Shown one piece after another: positions 52,167 to 63,589 of a stretch of DNA of 64,000 bases. The DNA lies in contig OZ020611.1 in NCBI GenBank assembly GCA_963971575.1, forward strand, positions 60,359,381 through 60,423,380, read 5' to 3'. The position numbers and the translations under genes were made by a program. This DNA is from Liopterus haemorrhoidalis (taxonomy: Eukaryota > Arthropoda > Insecta > Coleoptera > Dytiscidae). Position 1 is the stretch's first letter, and each line of letters begins with the position of its first letter. Below the pieces are notes generated by a model that searched no databases, was not told the DNA's origin, and saw only the letters and a list, made by a program, of their open reading frames with translations.

Positions 52167-55100
52167 ATGGCGAATTTTGTCTTGCCAAGTCCGCTAATAC
52201 TAAAAGGAAATCTAAGTGAAAATTGGAAGAAATTTAAAAAGAACTTCAACATATATATGTGCGCATCAGGGTATAACAAACACCCAGAAGATAGGCAAGT
52301 GGCAATTTTGTTGAATTTAATTGGTCCAGAAGCAGTAGATCTTCAAGAAACTTTCACATATTCAAATGGAGAAAATAAGAAAATTGAAGCAGTGTTAAAT
52401 TCATTTGAAAATTATTGTAACCCAGTTGTATACAGTAGAAGACAAATGGAAGGTGAGTCATATGACATGTTTTTAACGGACTGCAAAACGTTAATTCAGG
52501 ATTGTGATTTTACAAATTCTGATGAAATTCTGAGAGATAAAATTGTACTTAATTCTAACGACAGAGAAACTATGGATAGTATCATAAAATTGGGAGAAAT
52601 TAAGTTAAATGAAGCTGTAGAAAAATTTAGAATAGCCGAAATCTTCAGGAAACAAACAAAAGAAATTCACGGAGAAATTCCAAAGGTGGATCGTGTAAAA
52701 TCAAGATTAGACCAGAAGAACAAATCACCCCAGAAGGACACAGAAGGTCATCGACAAAGACAAAGTGAAGGTGAATGTTCTGCAAAATCTGGAAAAAACT
52801 GGAAAAGTGATAGTGCGCGAAGTTCGTACAAGTTCAAGTGCAAGTGCTGTGGTTTTTTCCACGAGAAATTTAAATGTCCCGCGAAAGGACAACAATGTAG
52901 TAAATGTAACAAGTATAATCATTTTGCAAAGGTATGCAAATCTTTTAATCGAAGTCAATCTAATTATATAGAATTTAGAGAAAATAATTCTGATTATTTT
53001 TGTGACCACATTAAATTTAGTAATATAAATTCTATATGTTGGAATAAAAAATTAACAGTAGAAAATCAAACAATTAGCTTCAAAGTAGATACTGGATCAG
53101 ATGTTAATTTAATTCCATATCAGGCTTTTGATAATATTAGAAAGACTTCGAGTAAGAGAATTATTTTAAGTAATAATAATATTAAATTACAAGGATATGG
53201 AGGTAATGATATAGAAAACTATGGGCAGTGTGACTTATTAGTTGAAAATAACGGTAAATTTAGTATTGAAAATTTTATAGTAACTAAATCTAGTTATATA
53301 CCTATATTGGGTCTTAGTACTTGTATGAAATTAAATATAGTTGCAAAAAATGTGGATAATATAAAAAGTAGCTTCACTAAAGAGGGGTTAGTTAAAAAAT
53401 TTGAGAGTGTTTTTAATGGCATTGGCTCATTTCAAAATAAATACAAAATTGAATTAAAAGAAAATGCAAGTCCTGTCTCCCTACCACCATATCGTGTTCC
53501 GATTATGTTAAAAAGTAAATTAAAAAAGGAACTAGATAGATTGTGTAAATTAGGAATTATATTTAAATATGATAAACCTACAGAATGGTGTAGTATATTA
53601 GTAACTGTAGAAAAACCAGATGGGTCGCTGAGACTATGTTTGGATCCTAAATATATTAATGAAAACATTAAAGATGAACATTTTCCAATTCCAACATTAG
53701 AGGAATTAAAATCAAAATTAAATAATGCGAATTATTATTCTGTTTTGGATTTAAAAGATGCATTTTGGCACATACAGCTGGATAATGACAGTCAAAAATT
53801 ATGTGTTTTTTCCACAATTTTAGGTAGTTATTCGTTTACGCGTTTACCATTTGGGCTTAAAGTAGCGGCACAGTTATTTCAGAAATACAATATGGAGGCT
53901 TTTGGTGACATTGAAGGTGTATTTATTTATATTGATGACTTATTAATTTTTGCAGAGTCAAAAGAAAAACATGACGAAATTTTATTAAAAGTTTTTGAAC
54001 GGGCGAAACAATTTAATATAAAATTTAATGTTAAAAAATTTCAGTTTAGGCAAACTCAAGTGAATTATTTAGGGCATATTTTTAAAAATAGTACTATGGA
54101 CATTGATCCGGAGAGAATTAAATCGATAGTAGAATACGATGAGCCAACAGACAAAAAGTCGTTACAAAGATTATTAGGTATGATAAATTATTTACGTGAT
54201 TTTATACCAAATTTATCGGAAGTAACCAATCCTCTAAGACAACTGTTAAAACTAAATGTAAAATTTGATTGGACAAAAAATCACAATATATGCGTAAAGA
54301 AAATTAAAGATTTAATTATTAATGCCCCAGTACTTCAAAATTTTGATAGTAAAAAAGATACAGTAATACAAACTGATAGTAGTAAAAATGGTATAGGTTG
54401 TGTCTTGCTACAAAATAAAAAACCGGTATGTTTTGCTTCAAAAAGTTTAACAGACGCGGAATGCAATTATTAGCAAATTGAAAAGGAATTTTTAGCAGTA
54501 TTATTTGCATGTAGACGGTTTCATAATTTTATTTATGGAAAGAAAATAATTATTCAAACAGATCACAAGCCATTATTGGGTATAATGAAAAAAGAAATAA
54601 ATAAAATAAATTCGAACAGACTTAAAAGAATTAAATTAAAATTAACGATTTATGATATTACTCTTGAATACACCCCTGGAAAAAACATGTTAATTGCAGA
54701 CGCCATTAGTCGAGCGTGTTCTCAAGCAAGTAAAACTGATTTTGATATTGAACTTAGTAGAATTGTTCATACTATAAATGTAGCAGATAATTTACAAAAT
54801 GAAATTGTACGTGAAACAAAATTTGATTATGTTTTGAGCAAGTTGATAGATTTTACAAAAAATGGATGGCCAAAATCCAAAACAAAGTTAAATAATGAAT
54901 TAAAATTTTATTTTAATAAAAGATTTGAAATACATGTTAATAATGAATTACTTTATTATAATGATAGAATTATGATTCCTGAAAAGTTACAAAAGAAAAT
55001 ATTGTACAAAGTACATGAATCACATTTAGGTAATTTTAAGACTCAGCAAAGAGCGAAATCTCTATTTTATTGGCCAAAAATGAATATTGACATTATAGAA

Positions 55101-56138
55101 ATGATTAATAAGTGTTATATTTGTCAAAAATATAGATCAGCAAATGCAAAAGAACCAATGTTATGTCATGAAATTCCAAATTTACCATTTCAAATGCTTG
55201 GATGTGACATTTTAGAGTATGCAAATACAAATTATTTGGTATTAGTTGATTATTTTTCTCACTGGGTTGAATTGAAAAAACTAAATTGTAAAACATCTAG
55301 CGAAATTATTAAAACTATGAAAGATATTTTTTCAGTGCATGGTATCCCGTGCAAAATAATTGCTGACAATATGCCGTTTGGCTCATACGAGTTCGCTCAT
55401 TTCGCTAAATGTTGGAATTTTAATATTGTTACTTCAAGTCCACATTACCCCAAAAGTAATGGACTCAGTGAAAGATATGTAGGAATTTGTAAGAAATTTA
55501 TTAAAAAATCAATAGAAGGAAATGAAGAATTGGAAAATATGTTACTTGAATATAGAAATACACCAGTGTTAGGCTCAAAATTTTCTCCTGCTCAATTGTT
55601 ATTTAGTCGTAGAACAAAAACAAAGTTACCTATAAATGAAAATTTATTAAAACCATTTGTTGTTAAAAGTTTTAAAACAATTCTTATTGCAAATAAAGAA
55701 AAAACCAAAAAATGTCATGATAAAAACGCAAAATTTAGAAATTACAAGTTAAAACCTTATGATAATGTAATGTATCGTGATAAAATTAACAAATGTTGGT
55801 TACCTGCTCGAATAACGAAATTTTCCGATAAACCGCGATCAGTTATCATAAAAGATTTAAATACCAATAGACATAAGAGGAGAAATATGAATGATATTAA
55901 TTTTTCAAAATATTATAATAGTAAAAATGATTTTAGTGTAGAGAATAAGAGAAGAGATGTGTGGGATAATTACATAAATAAAGCTGAACCAAATGCGAAT
56001 GTAGGAAATCGAAATAATGTTAATAATAAAGAAAATTTGGTAAATAGGGAGAAAATAGATATTAATAATTCAGGAAATGAATATAGAACTACTTCAGGAA
56101 GGGTAGTTAAACAAACTAAATTTTATGGGATTAATTAA
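52167..56138 (+). pseudogene. gag-pol: Gag-Pol polyprotein of Mag-like element, one internal TAG
   Basis: One frame from ATG 52167 to 56138, about 1323 codons, broken only by TAG at 54471-54473. The Gag part has two knuckles near residues 224-258 (CKCCGFFHEKFKC, CSKCNKYNHFAKVC). The protease active site DTGS is at about 308-311. RT: RLCLDPKYIN, DLKDAFWHIQLD, RLPFGLKVAAQLFQ and YIDD (588-591). RNase H: QTDSSKNGIG before the stop; after it IEKEFLAVLFACRRF, TDHKPLLG and ADAISRA. Integrase has an HHCC zinc region (HESHLG ... CYICQKY) and then catalytic Asp in GCDILEYA, Asp in IIADN and Glu in SNGLSERYVG. The C-terminal tail is basic. The stop truncates RNase H and removes integrase unless read through. 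Confidence 0.93.
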
Positions 56139-56283
56139 TAATTTAAATAAATATATTTTGTTATTTGGTATAAAGTTAAAGTTTGGTGTTTGTTTAACTA
56201 TTTTTGTAAATATATTTTGTAATATAGAATGTACATAAAGTTATATTAATTTGGGTGTTGAATAGAATTGTAATTTAATTTAT

Positions 56284-56297
56284 ATAAAAAAGGGAGA
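56284..56297 (+). promoter_or_regulatory. polypurine tract
   Basis: ATAAAAAAGGGAGA immediately precedes the right LTR, the expected plus-strand primer. Confidence 0.8.
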
Positions 56298-56504
56298 TGT
56301 TATATAATATGATGTAAGATTTATGTTTGGTTATGACTGGCATGCAAGACAAGCGATAAGATTGCTTGAAAAGACAATGCGACAGTCGGTCTCGAGTCAT
56401 CGTATGACACACACAGTTGTAATAAACTTAATTAAAATATAATAAATATATATTAGATAAAACACGTTTTATTTAATTATTTGCCTAAACAAATATACAT
56501 CACA
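56298..56504 (+). repeat. right LTR of Mag-like element
   Basis: 207 bases, two differences from the left LTR. It is followed by target duplication ATCGC at 56505-56509. Confidence 0.95.
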
Positions 56505-56738
56505 ATCGCATCAAATTGTGCAAGATAAAACAGAACCAACTTTATCGACAAGCGAGTCTGGTGCAAAATCAACTCTTTCCATTTCAGCCAATCACGTCAC
56601 TCGTTATTTTCTCTATTTGCGCAGGTTACAAACACATATAAATAAATACAAGTTGACAATAACCAGTTATAACACGTACAAAACTGCCGCAGCAATTAAC
56701 TGAAATTTTTTTGAATTATATATTTTTTTTCAATCTCT

Positions 56739-56744
56739 AATAAA
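56739..56744 (+). terminator. candidate polyadenylation signal of the split gene
   Basis: AATAAA, 36 bases beyond the TGA of the candidate terminal exon, followed by T-rich DNA. AATAAA is frequent in AT-rich DNA, so weight is low by itself. Confidence 0.35.
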
Positions 56745-59300
56745 ATTTTATTCCATGACCATTGCATCAAATATTTTATTTTGCTTTTATTATATTGTTC
56801 TTAAGAAATGAGATTGGAAGTCTCAGCAAAACCAACTTTTTCCAAAAAAAAAAAAAAACGTAAATTATATCACAAACTGTTAAATTTTCGATTTGGGTAA
56901 ATTAGTTAACATTAATTGTATTACATAAACAGAAGATTTACACAAAAAAAAAAAAAAAATTGTATTGTGATAAAACTAAAATCGAAAAACGTTTTTTTTT
57001 TTTTGAATACTCAAAGTATTGATGACTGTGATAAAGTTGGTTTTGTTTTGTATCTCCTCAAATATTCAATTAACAAAAGACTTTATTTCAAGCTAAAAGA
57101 GAAATTCTTTATTAAGTGTTCTTTAAATGATAGTCCTCTTATTCGAGTAATGGAAAACATAAATTACATGAACTTTCGTTTAAAATATTGTTACACCTCT
57201 CCTTCACCAAAAATTAGGGTGGCCAGATGGGAGACCAGGATCTTAAATATGTAAGAAAAAGGGGGGAAACAAATACAACTTAAAGTTGGCCAGGCTAGCA
57301 TCAGTGGAGACGAGCGGGGTTTATGATTATAATGATCAAGGCGGCAGAGGTGGTTCTAGATAAGTTCCCGTAAAATTATATTACTTAATAGGGCGCCAGT
57401 TAGTCAATCTGTCATTTGTTTAAATGATCAGCGCAGACTAACATACGCTGAATTGACCTACCTTGAATTTCCGTCTCTCTTACCCTGTAATGTGAAACTA
57501 GGAGAAATAGGGGCTACTTGAAGTATCCACAAATCTAATAAAAAAGCAAAAGAAGTGTCCCTTTTATTATTCGGCAGTGAGTGCCGAAGTATTGTTAAAT
57601 AATAGTGTACAAAATAAAAAGCTAGTAGAGTACATCAAAACAAATAATCAAAAGTATCTCACACAAATCGTATTGCTACTACAATACTACCAAAATAAAC
57701 AGTAGTCGGACGTTGATCGATCATCGTATACAATTTCAGTAAAGTACAAAAACTAGAATCTACTTGTGACTCTTGTCGTCAGAACCAGGGACCATAAATT
57801 TATGCTATACAAAAAATTAGAGAATATTACTCACAAAAAAAAAAGAAAACAACTAAATCTAACACTTATCTGTACTACACTCTTAAATATACGGATCTGA
57901 GCGGTAGATGCTCACTCCCACGGGACTCCCAGGACAGCCCGACGGTCTCCTCACGTACACGTCGGAGCGTCTCTTCCTTTCCTACGTGGCTGGATCCAGG
58001 AAACAAGATTATGTTAGCAAAAGCCTTCGGACTCCCACCGAAGTGGATTCTCAAAAATGTTCAAGCAGCAAACAAACAAAAATGCAGAAAACGAAAACGT
58101 ATTCGACATCGATAATCCTCAAACGGGAACGAAAACGAGACGGAAACGACAGGGGAGACGGAAACGGCCTAAAAAATATATATACGGAACTAGTAGTTTG
58201 ATTCTGGGTGCGCAATGTGCGCACATTTCCCCTACAATGAGCACGTGGAAAATTTCATTTGAAATTCTCAAAAATTCGTATCTCACGATACGAATTATGG
58301 TACAGAGATACTCTGTGCCTACTTTGAAATAAATATAGACTCACCTTAATTGTGATGCGGTCATTCTTGTGTTTGTTGAACCCTTTTCTAAGTCCTGGTG
58401 GTAACTGTCGATGCACAATTGCACAATTTCAATACACTAAACTGTAGAGCAAAACGTATTGCTGTTGAAATCTGCAGAATATTTAATCTGTCACCACGTC
58501 TTGTTTTATCAGCGGTCAAACATTTTCTGCGTTTTTGACTGTCTGAACCTTCCTTATCGTGTTTTCCTAGGTGCGCTGTGTAACACTAGGCTAGGGGAAG
58601 GCTGGATGAGTACGCCCGGCAACACACCTACGTGATCGGGGTGGACTACTCTATTCAAAGCAGAGGCCCAATTTTTTGAGTGTAACAATATATAAGCATA
58701 AAATAACTAAACACATTTTACTCTAAATTTTCGTAATTGCGTTATTGTTTACCATTATTTTTATTAGTTTTATTTATTTTTCTTATCTATTTAGTTACTT
58801 TTTTTAAGTTTTTTTAAATTTTTTCCTTGGGCATATTAGCTTATAATCTAATTGCTTAAAATAGTACATGTAAGGTAATTAAGTCATGAAAAATGTTAAC
58901 TTTTTCGATACTTAATTATGAATATTAATTATAACATATATTTGTACGATAAATTATTGTATAAAATACAATAAATCTGGTATAGTCAACAATTCTTAAA
59001 TTTCACCAAAATTAAACTTCCTTCATATACTGGAAATATAAAAATAAACAACAATATAACGATATTGATATAGTTCCAATGAACTCTCAAGTTTCGAGTA
59101 CGGAATGACAGAAATACAAACACACTCAATATTTGCTTGTATATCAGTTTCACTGTGCACAACAATAAAGAAACAAGAAATAAACGAAAGCAACACCAGC
59201 AGTTCTTAAACTTCTAGTCTGGTAAGTTATAAACTTTTATAATTTAACTCTTACTTTTTAAAATCGAAAGTGACTTAAAGTTTAGAATTTGTATAGAATG
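56745..59300. other. no gene recognised; A-runs and a GC-richer block
   Basis: Homopolymer A or T runs lie near 56845, 56945 and 56992. The stretch 57895-58040 is GC-richer and 58560-58680 contains a TGTAACACTA/AGTGTAACA pair that might be LTR-like. ORFs of 91-112 codons (56916, 57908, 58057) have no domain. Near 59145 TATATCAGTTTCACTGTGC is initiator-like, with a strong donor CTGGTAAGTT near 59219. Confidence 0.4.
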
Positions 59301-59315
59301 AAATGGACCTTCAAA

Positions 59316-59332
59316 CAGTGGCGGCTCCTAAT
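59316..59332 (+). repeat. possible hAT-type terminus
   Basis: CAGTGGCGGCTCCTAAT resembles the first bases of some hAT elements. The other end was not found, but decayed transposon coding DNA begins a few hundred bases downstream. Confidence 0.3.
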
Positions 59333-59689
59333 GAAGAGACAAGGAGCCATGGCTCTACCATTGCAAAATTATGGCAACACCATCACAAATTAATCATTGA
59401 AAAGTTTTTATTTTCTTTAAAATTACGGGTAAATACAAATAAACATACACGCGTCTAAGTATGGAACGCTGCTATCGCAATGCATTTGATGTGACTTTCT
59501 TCTTATTCCCTCGAGGAAACACTCGAAATAAAACCACTGGTATGACCGCTACCGAATTTGGACTTTCAAAAACTCCGAATGTTACTGCCTCTGTTTCTAA
59601 AACACGGACAAGAAAATGCCGTGTACGCAATCGTCACAATATACAGAAGGAGTAGTCACTATGTCAGGCACTAGCTTCGGGACTAAAAA

Positions 59690-60242
59690 GGGCTAGAAGT
59701 GAACGACACGTCGATCCCAACAACGTATTTCTCCTACTTTTACATATTAAATTGGGCTTAATGAAAAATTTCGTGAAGTAATGGATTGGAACGGAAGAGA
59801 GTTTTTGTGTCTAAAACAAAAATTTCCGAGAATTAGTGAAGCAAAATTAAATAGGGCATATTTGTGGGCCCACAAAAAAGCGCAATAATGAAAGAAGATG
59901 ATGTTGTTCACAATATGCTAAATGCAGCTGAAATAAGAGCTTGGAGAGCTTTTAAAACAGTTGTTGAACGCGTTTAAACGTGAATGAACTACTGCCTTGA
60001 CACAAAATGGGATGTAGGATATCTTTAAAAATTCACTCTCTGGACTCTCATCAAGCTTTCTTTCCAGAAGATCTATGCAGTAAGTGATAAACATGGGGAA
60101 CGGTTCCACCAAGACATTTCAGCCATGGAAAAGCGATATCAAAGTAAATGGAGACCAAATTTGCTTGCTGATTACTACTGGACATTAATAAGGGATGTCT
60201 CAGAAACAAAATATCAACGTAGAACATCAAAAACAACATTTT
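59690..60242 (+). pseudogene. decayed TE-associated protein fragment of unnamed family
   Basis: Across several frames the plus strand reads LLLLHIKLGLMKNFVK, WNGREFLCLKQKFPRISEAK, MLNAAEIRAWRAFKTVVE, ERFHQDISAMEKRYQSKWRP and LLADYYWTLIRD. This combination occurs in an abundant repeat-associated protein family of animal genomes that I recognise by pattern but cannot name. Many stops and frame changes show it is a fossil. Confidence 0.6.
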
Positions 60243-60712
60243 GAGGTTAAGTCAAAATTAATAATAAAACGTCTATCGCTATATTTCGTTAGAAACCAAC
60301 AACACCTCATAACAAAAAATTATGAGTGATAGAAAAAACTGAGGTCATTTTCGGATTTAGGTCAAATCTTACGTAGCAAACATCATGTTTTGTCAATGTC
60401 ACAAAAAATAAGTTCATTTTTGTTTATCAGTGTAATTATCATCAGTTGGAGGAAAGCTTGCAACTATTTCTCTCTCAAAAACCTGGAATCATAGCTTGTA
60501 ATAAATATTGAAACCTATCGCTATCTTCAATACTTTCATCTATAAGCAACTGCTTGACTTGTACCCAAAACTGCTATTTATAACATCTTCTCCAAACGTT
60601 TTAAATTTTTGAAGCGGTAATTTAAGCTTACGCCTATTGTTGTATGCCATAGAATTAGCTTGGCTTGTATTGCTAACAGAATCATCTAGACATTTCTCTA
60701 ATTTCCGAAGTA
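60243..60712. other. no supported gene
   Basis: AT-rich. The minus strand near 60600-60715 (LRKLEKCLDDSVSNTSQAN) looks protein-like but is unassigned; it may be linked to the upstream TE fragment. Confidence 0.4.
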
Positions 60713-61276
60713 ATGGGTGTTTTTTTAGAGGTATAGAACTTTAAATTGCATTAAAACAACGATGGATTATTCGATTGACATGAATTTTTTTTTATTCGAA
60801 AGATAATCTTGTGGCATTACATTTTAAATATGATTTCTGGCATATGACCGCCACGGCTGGCTCGGATGTAGTCCAATCTGGACGTCCAATTTTCGATGAC
60901 TTTTTCCAACATTTGTGGCCGTATATCGGCAATAACACGGCGAATGTTGTCTTCCAAATGGTCAAGCGTTTGTGGCTTATCCGCATAGACCAATGACTTT
61001 ACATAGCCCCACAGAAAGTAGTCCAGCGGTGTTAAATCACAAGATCTTGGAGGCCAATTCACAGGTCCAAAACGTGAAATTAGGCGGTCACCAAACGTAT
61101 CTTTCAATAAATCGATTGTGGCACGAGCTGTGTGACATGTTGCGCCGTCTTGTTGGTATGATTTAATGTAATTCCACAAGATTATCTTTCGAATAAAAAA
61201 AAATTCATGTCAAACGAATAATCCATCGTTGTTTTATTGCAATTTAAAGTTCTATACCTCTAAAAAAAACACCCTT
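60713..61276 (-). mobile_element. DD41D mariner derivative with 100-bp inverted repeats
   Basis: The arms 60715-60814 and 61174-61274 are almost perfect inverted copies of about 100 bases, starting GGGTGTTTTTTTAGAGGTAT and ending AGATAATCTTGTGG. The outer bases are flanked by TA (60711-60712 and 61277-61278). Between them lies only the C-terminal catalytic part of a transposase. This is an internally deleted, non-autonomous copy. Confidence 0.85.
60817..61179 (-). pseudogene. DD41D mariner transposase, C-terminal part
   Basis: A 120-codon open stretch with the second catalytic Asp in QQDGATCHTA, then NWPPRSCDLTPLDYFLWGYV, giving the third Asp 41 residues later. SPD is SCD here. The C-terminus EIIFKM ends within the inverted repeat. 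The N-terminal half, with the DNA-binding domain and first Asp, is deleted. The same group as the remnant at 61-762, but with different termini. Confidence 0.85.
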
Positions 61277-61279
61277 TAT

Positions 61280-63245
61280 AAGTTTTATTCTAAAAATATT
61301 ACTAGCATCTAACTTTTTAAGCTCATTATATTTTGCTTGTAAAACTTCAGACGAAAATTCAACCTACTAAATTGGAGTTTACTTTTTCCGTGAGACTTAT
61401 CATTTTGTTGTAATTTTGGGTAAGTGCTGATCTGATAAATTTCCTTGATTTCACAGCTTTTTTCATGATAACTTAATGTTATTTCACCAATTCAATGAAA
61501 CATTGCCATGTCACGGTCGCCTGATGTATTGAAACACAACAACTTTGTAGGAAAAAGCTTTATATCATTTATATTGTCTTACCAAGAAGTTATAACTGTT
61601 TATAAATTCCCACAAAAGAAAACATAACTTTCGTGACATATTTCAAACAGTCAACTGTATTTTATAAACAAACTTAACGACGCTAAATTCAAATATGTAT
61701 CAAACAGTTTAACAGACCTCCATTTTAATTTCTGCATTTGGTAATCCTATATAATGAAATCATAAAAATCAAAAGTTAACTAATGAGCTGTTGATTGAAT
61801 TTTACTGACCGCGAGACGAGTTTATAGTGTCAAAGTTTGGGAACCGTTTTTATATTGGTAGTTCTGGAAGAGAGATAAAATATTTTTTTCAGATCCATTC
61901 GATTAGATACTCGAATGTTCATTACACCCCTTATCGTCTTAATAACTTTGCTTGGATCGAGAAATGAAGTTTATTTGAAGAAGTTTTATTGAATCTTTAC
62001 TAAGTGAATTAGTTACTGAACTGGAAATTCGCACCTACCTTTCAATAAATGATAAAGGAAATGTTATAATAAGCAAGTATATATTTAGTTCATTCTTTAT
62101 CGAGAATCAACTTAAGAAAGTTATTTAAAAATAGAAGACTTTAATTAAAATAAAACACAAATTAAGTTTACCAACGCGAGAAAAATATAGAAAAAAATCA
62201 GTTGTGGCCACCACAGGACCAACTGCCATCACAAAGTACTTGTATAAATTACATTCTAGCAGCGAGTAGAAATAACTTGGCCTAATATTTTCTAACAAAG
62301 ATATTATTTACCATAACCATGGAAACGTTACATATAAGAAAAAATAGATATGAAATAATAGATACTTTTTCAAAAATGTTTCGTTTGATCAAAAAATGTC
62401 TCAAATAAAAGTTGTTAGTTATTGCTTTTATAGTAACTTTTCTTAAATACATTTTTTCGAAATATTTTTCTGTTGTTAAATATTCGCAAAAATCCTAAAA
62501 TCGACACGAGTAAATTCCCATTTCTAGTCAAGCGATTTTTAGCAAATGTTGATCAATTCGTGCCATTGATAACAAAAGCTTAAATATGAAGAAAAACAGA
62601 TGGACAGACATCATGCTAAAAATAGTCAAAACATTATATAGAGACCTCAATTCGTGGAGATCCATCGAAATGTCAAAATCGTTATGATCACAATACCTCA
62701 CTTATATATGCTGGCGGTCGGTAAAGAAAGATACAGCATGATTTGAGGAACTTTGTTGTTCATAGATAGTGTCAATTAAGCTACAAGAAACTTATATGCT
62801 TCCAAGTAAAGGAAAATACAGCATAAAAGATGAACTGCCTGAAAAAGGAAAAACGGACACCAGAAACGGAGTTCCTAGTAATATTACATAATCAGCATAT
62901 CGTTCTCTAGATCTTTGCCAAACACGTTCGTGACAATATAGTAATGTAAAAGTAAACGGACTTATTTGTAAATAAATTTGATACAAAATCATTGAAACAA
63001 AATGTTATATGTTTTTGGGCAAAACGAATGCATGCTACCGATAAGCTAGGAATAGTTTCATCCAGGGTTGTGGTGTCGGTAAAACTATCTTCCGACTTCA
63101 ACTAGGAATCCAACTCCGAAGTTTTTATACCTATCTACTCCGACCCCGATTCTTTCCTTTGTAACCAGATCATATAGGGTGAATTTTTGTGTGAGGAAAC
63201 CTATTTATTTGAAAATTATTGAACGTACGAAATTGAGGGGAAATT
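61280..63245. other. no gene recognised
   Basis: AT-rich DNA; only short ORFs without domains (62792-62992, 62907-63101 minus). Confidence 0.5.
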
Positions 63246-63249
63246 AAAC

Positions 63250-63310
63250 CACAGCTAAGTACTCGGTTTCGAATCCTGCTCAGGCATGGAAATTTCTAGT
63301 AGACGAAAAT
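63250..63310 (+). mobile_element. fragment of SINE family 2
   Basis: CTCGGTTTCGAATCCTGCTC, then AGGCATGGAAATTT, matches the B box and start of the body of the SINE at 37.7 kb (GGATTCGAATCCTGTTCAGG...). The A box and tail are not recognisable. Confidence 0.55.
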
Positions 63311-63589
63311 GGTCATTTTGAAATTTCAAATAAAAAGGATGTAGCATTTTCGATAAGGTTTTTTAAATAGAAACAATTTTTAAAGGAAACATATTTTTAT
63401 TACTCTTGCCCGTTTAATTACAATGAAAGAATATAATTAATTCATACTTCAAATCCCTGATTTTCCCTGTTGCCAAAGTTGATTTGTGAGCAGGCGTATT
63501 GATCAATATTTATCGAATGTACTTTACACATAAGTTTTTCGCTACAAATTTGATGCATAGATTGTAACTAAATTTATTTCAGACTGCCA

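Larger units (their letters stand above)
51888..56504 (+). mobile_element. Mag-like Ty3/gypsy LTR retrotransposon
   Basis: A complete 4.62-kb element with 207-base LTRs (TGTTAT...CATCACA), a primer site, one gag-pol frame, a polypurine tract and a 5-base target duplication ATCGC. The LTRs differ at two positions by my reading, so insertion was recent. Gag and Pol share one frame and Gag has two CCHC knuckles, features of the Mag lineage. There is no env. The single visible defect is a TAG in RNase H. It lies in the same strand sense as the disrupted exon. Confidence 0.92.
51827..56703 (+). pseudogene. candidate terminal exon split by an LTR retrotransposon
   Basis: An open frame begins after a TGA at 51824, with AG acceptors at 51829, 51837 and 51844. 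It runs to the element's left target duplication at 51887 and resumes at 56510 in the same frame, ending in TGA at 56701-56703. The two parts together give about 84 codons. The right part contains DKTEPTLSTSESGAKSTL and NHVTRYFLYLRRLQTHINKY; the protein is basic and partly helical, of unknown family. AATAAA follows at 56739. The in-frame continuity when one ATCGC copy is counted is the main evidence that this is real exon sequence. The insertion should truncate the protein. Confidence 0.4.

Noticed and set aside
57908..58332. two overlapping ORFs of 97 and 91 codons
   Set aside because: The Lys/Arg-rich text has no recognisable domain, and overlapping frames suggest composition effects.
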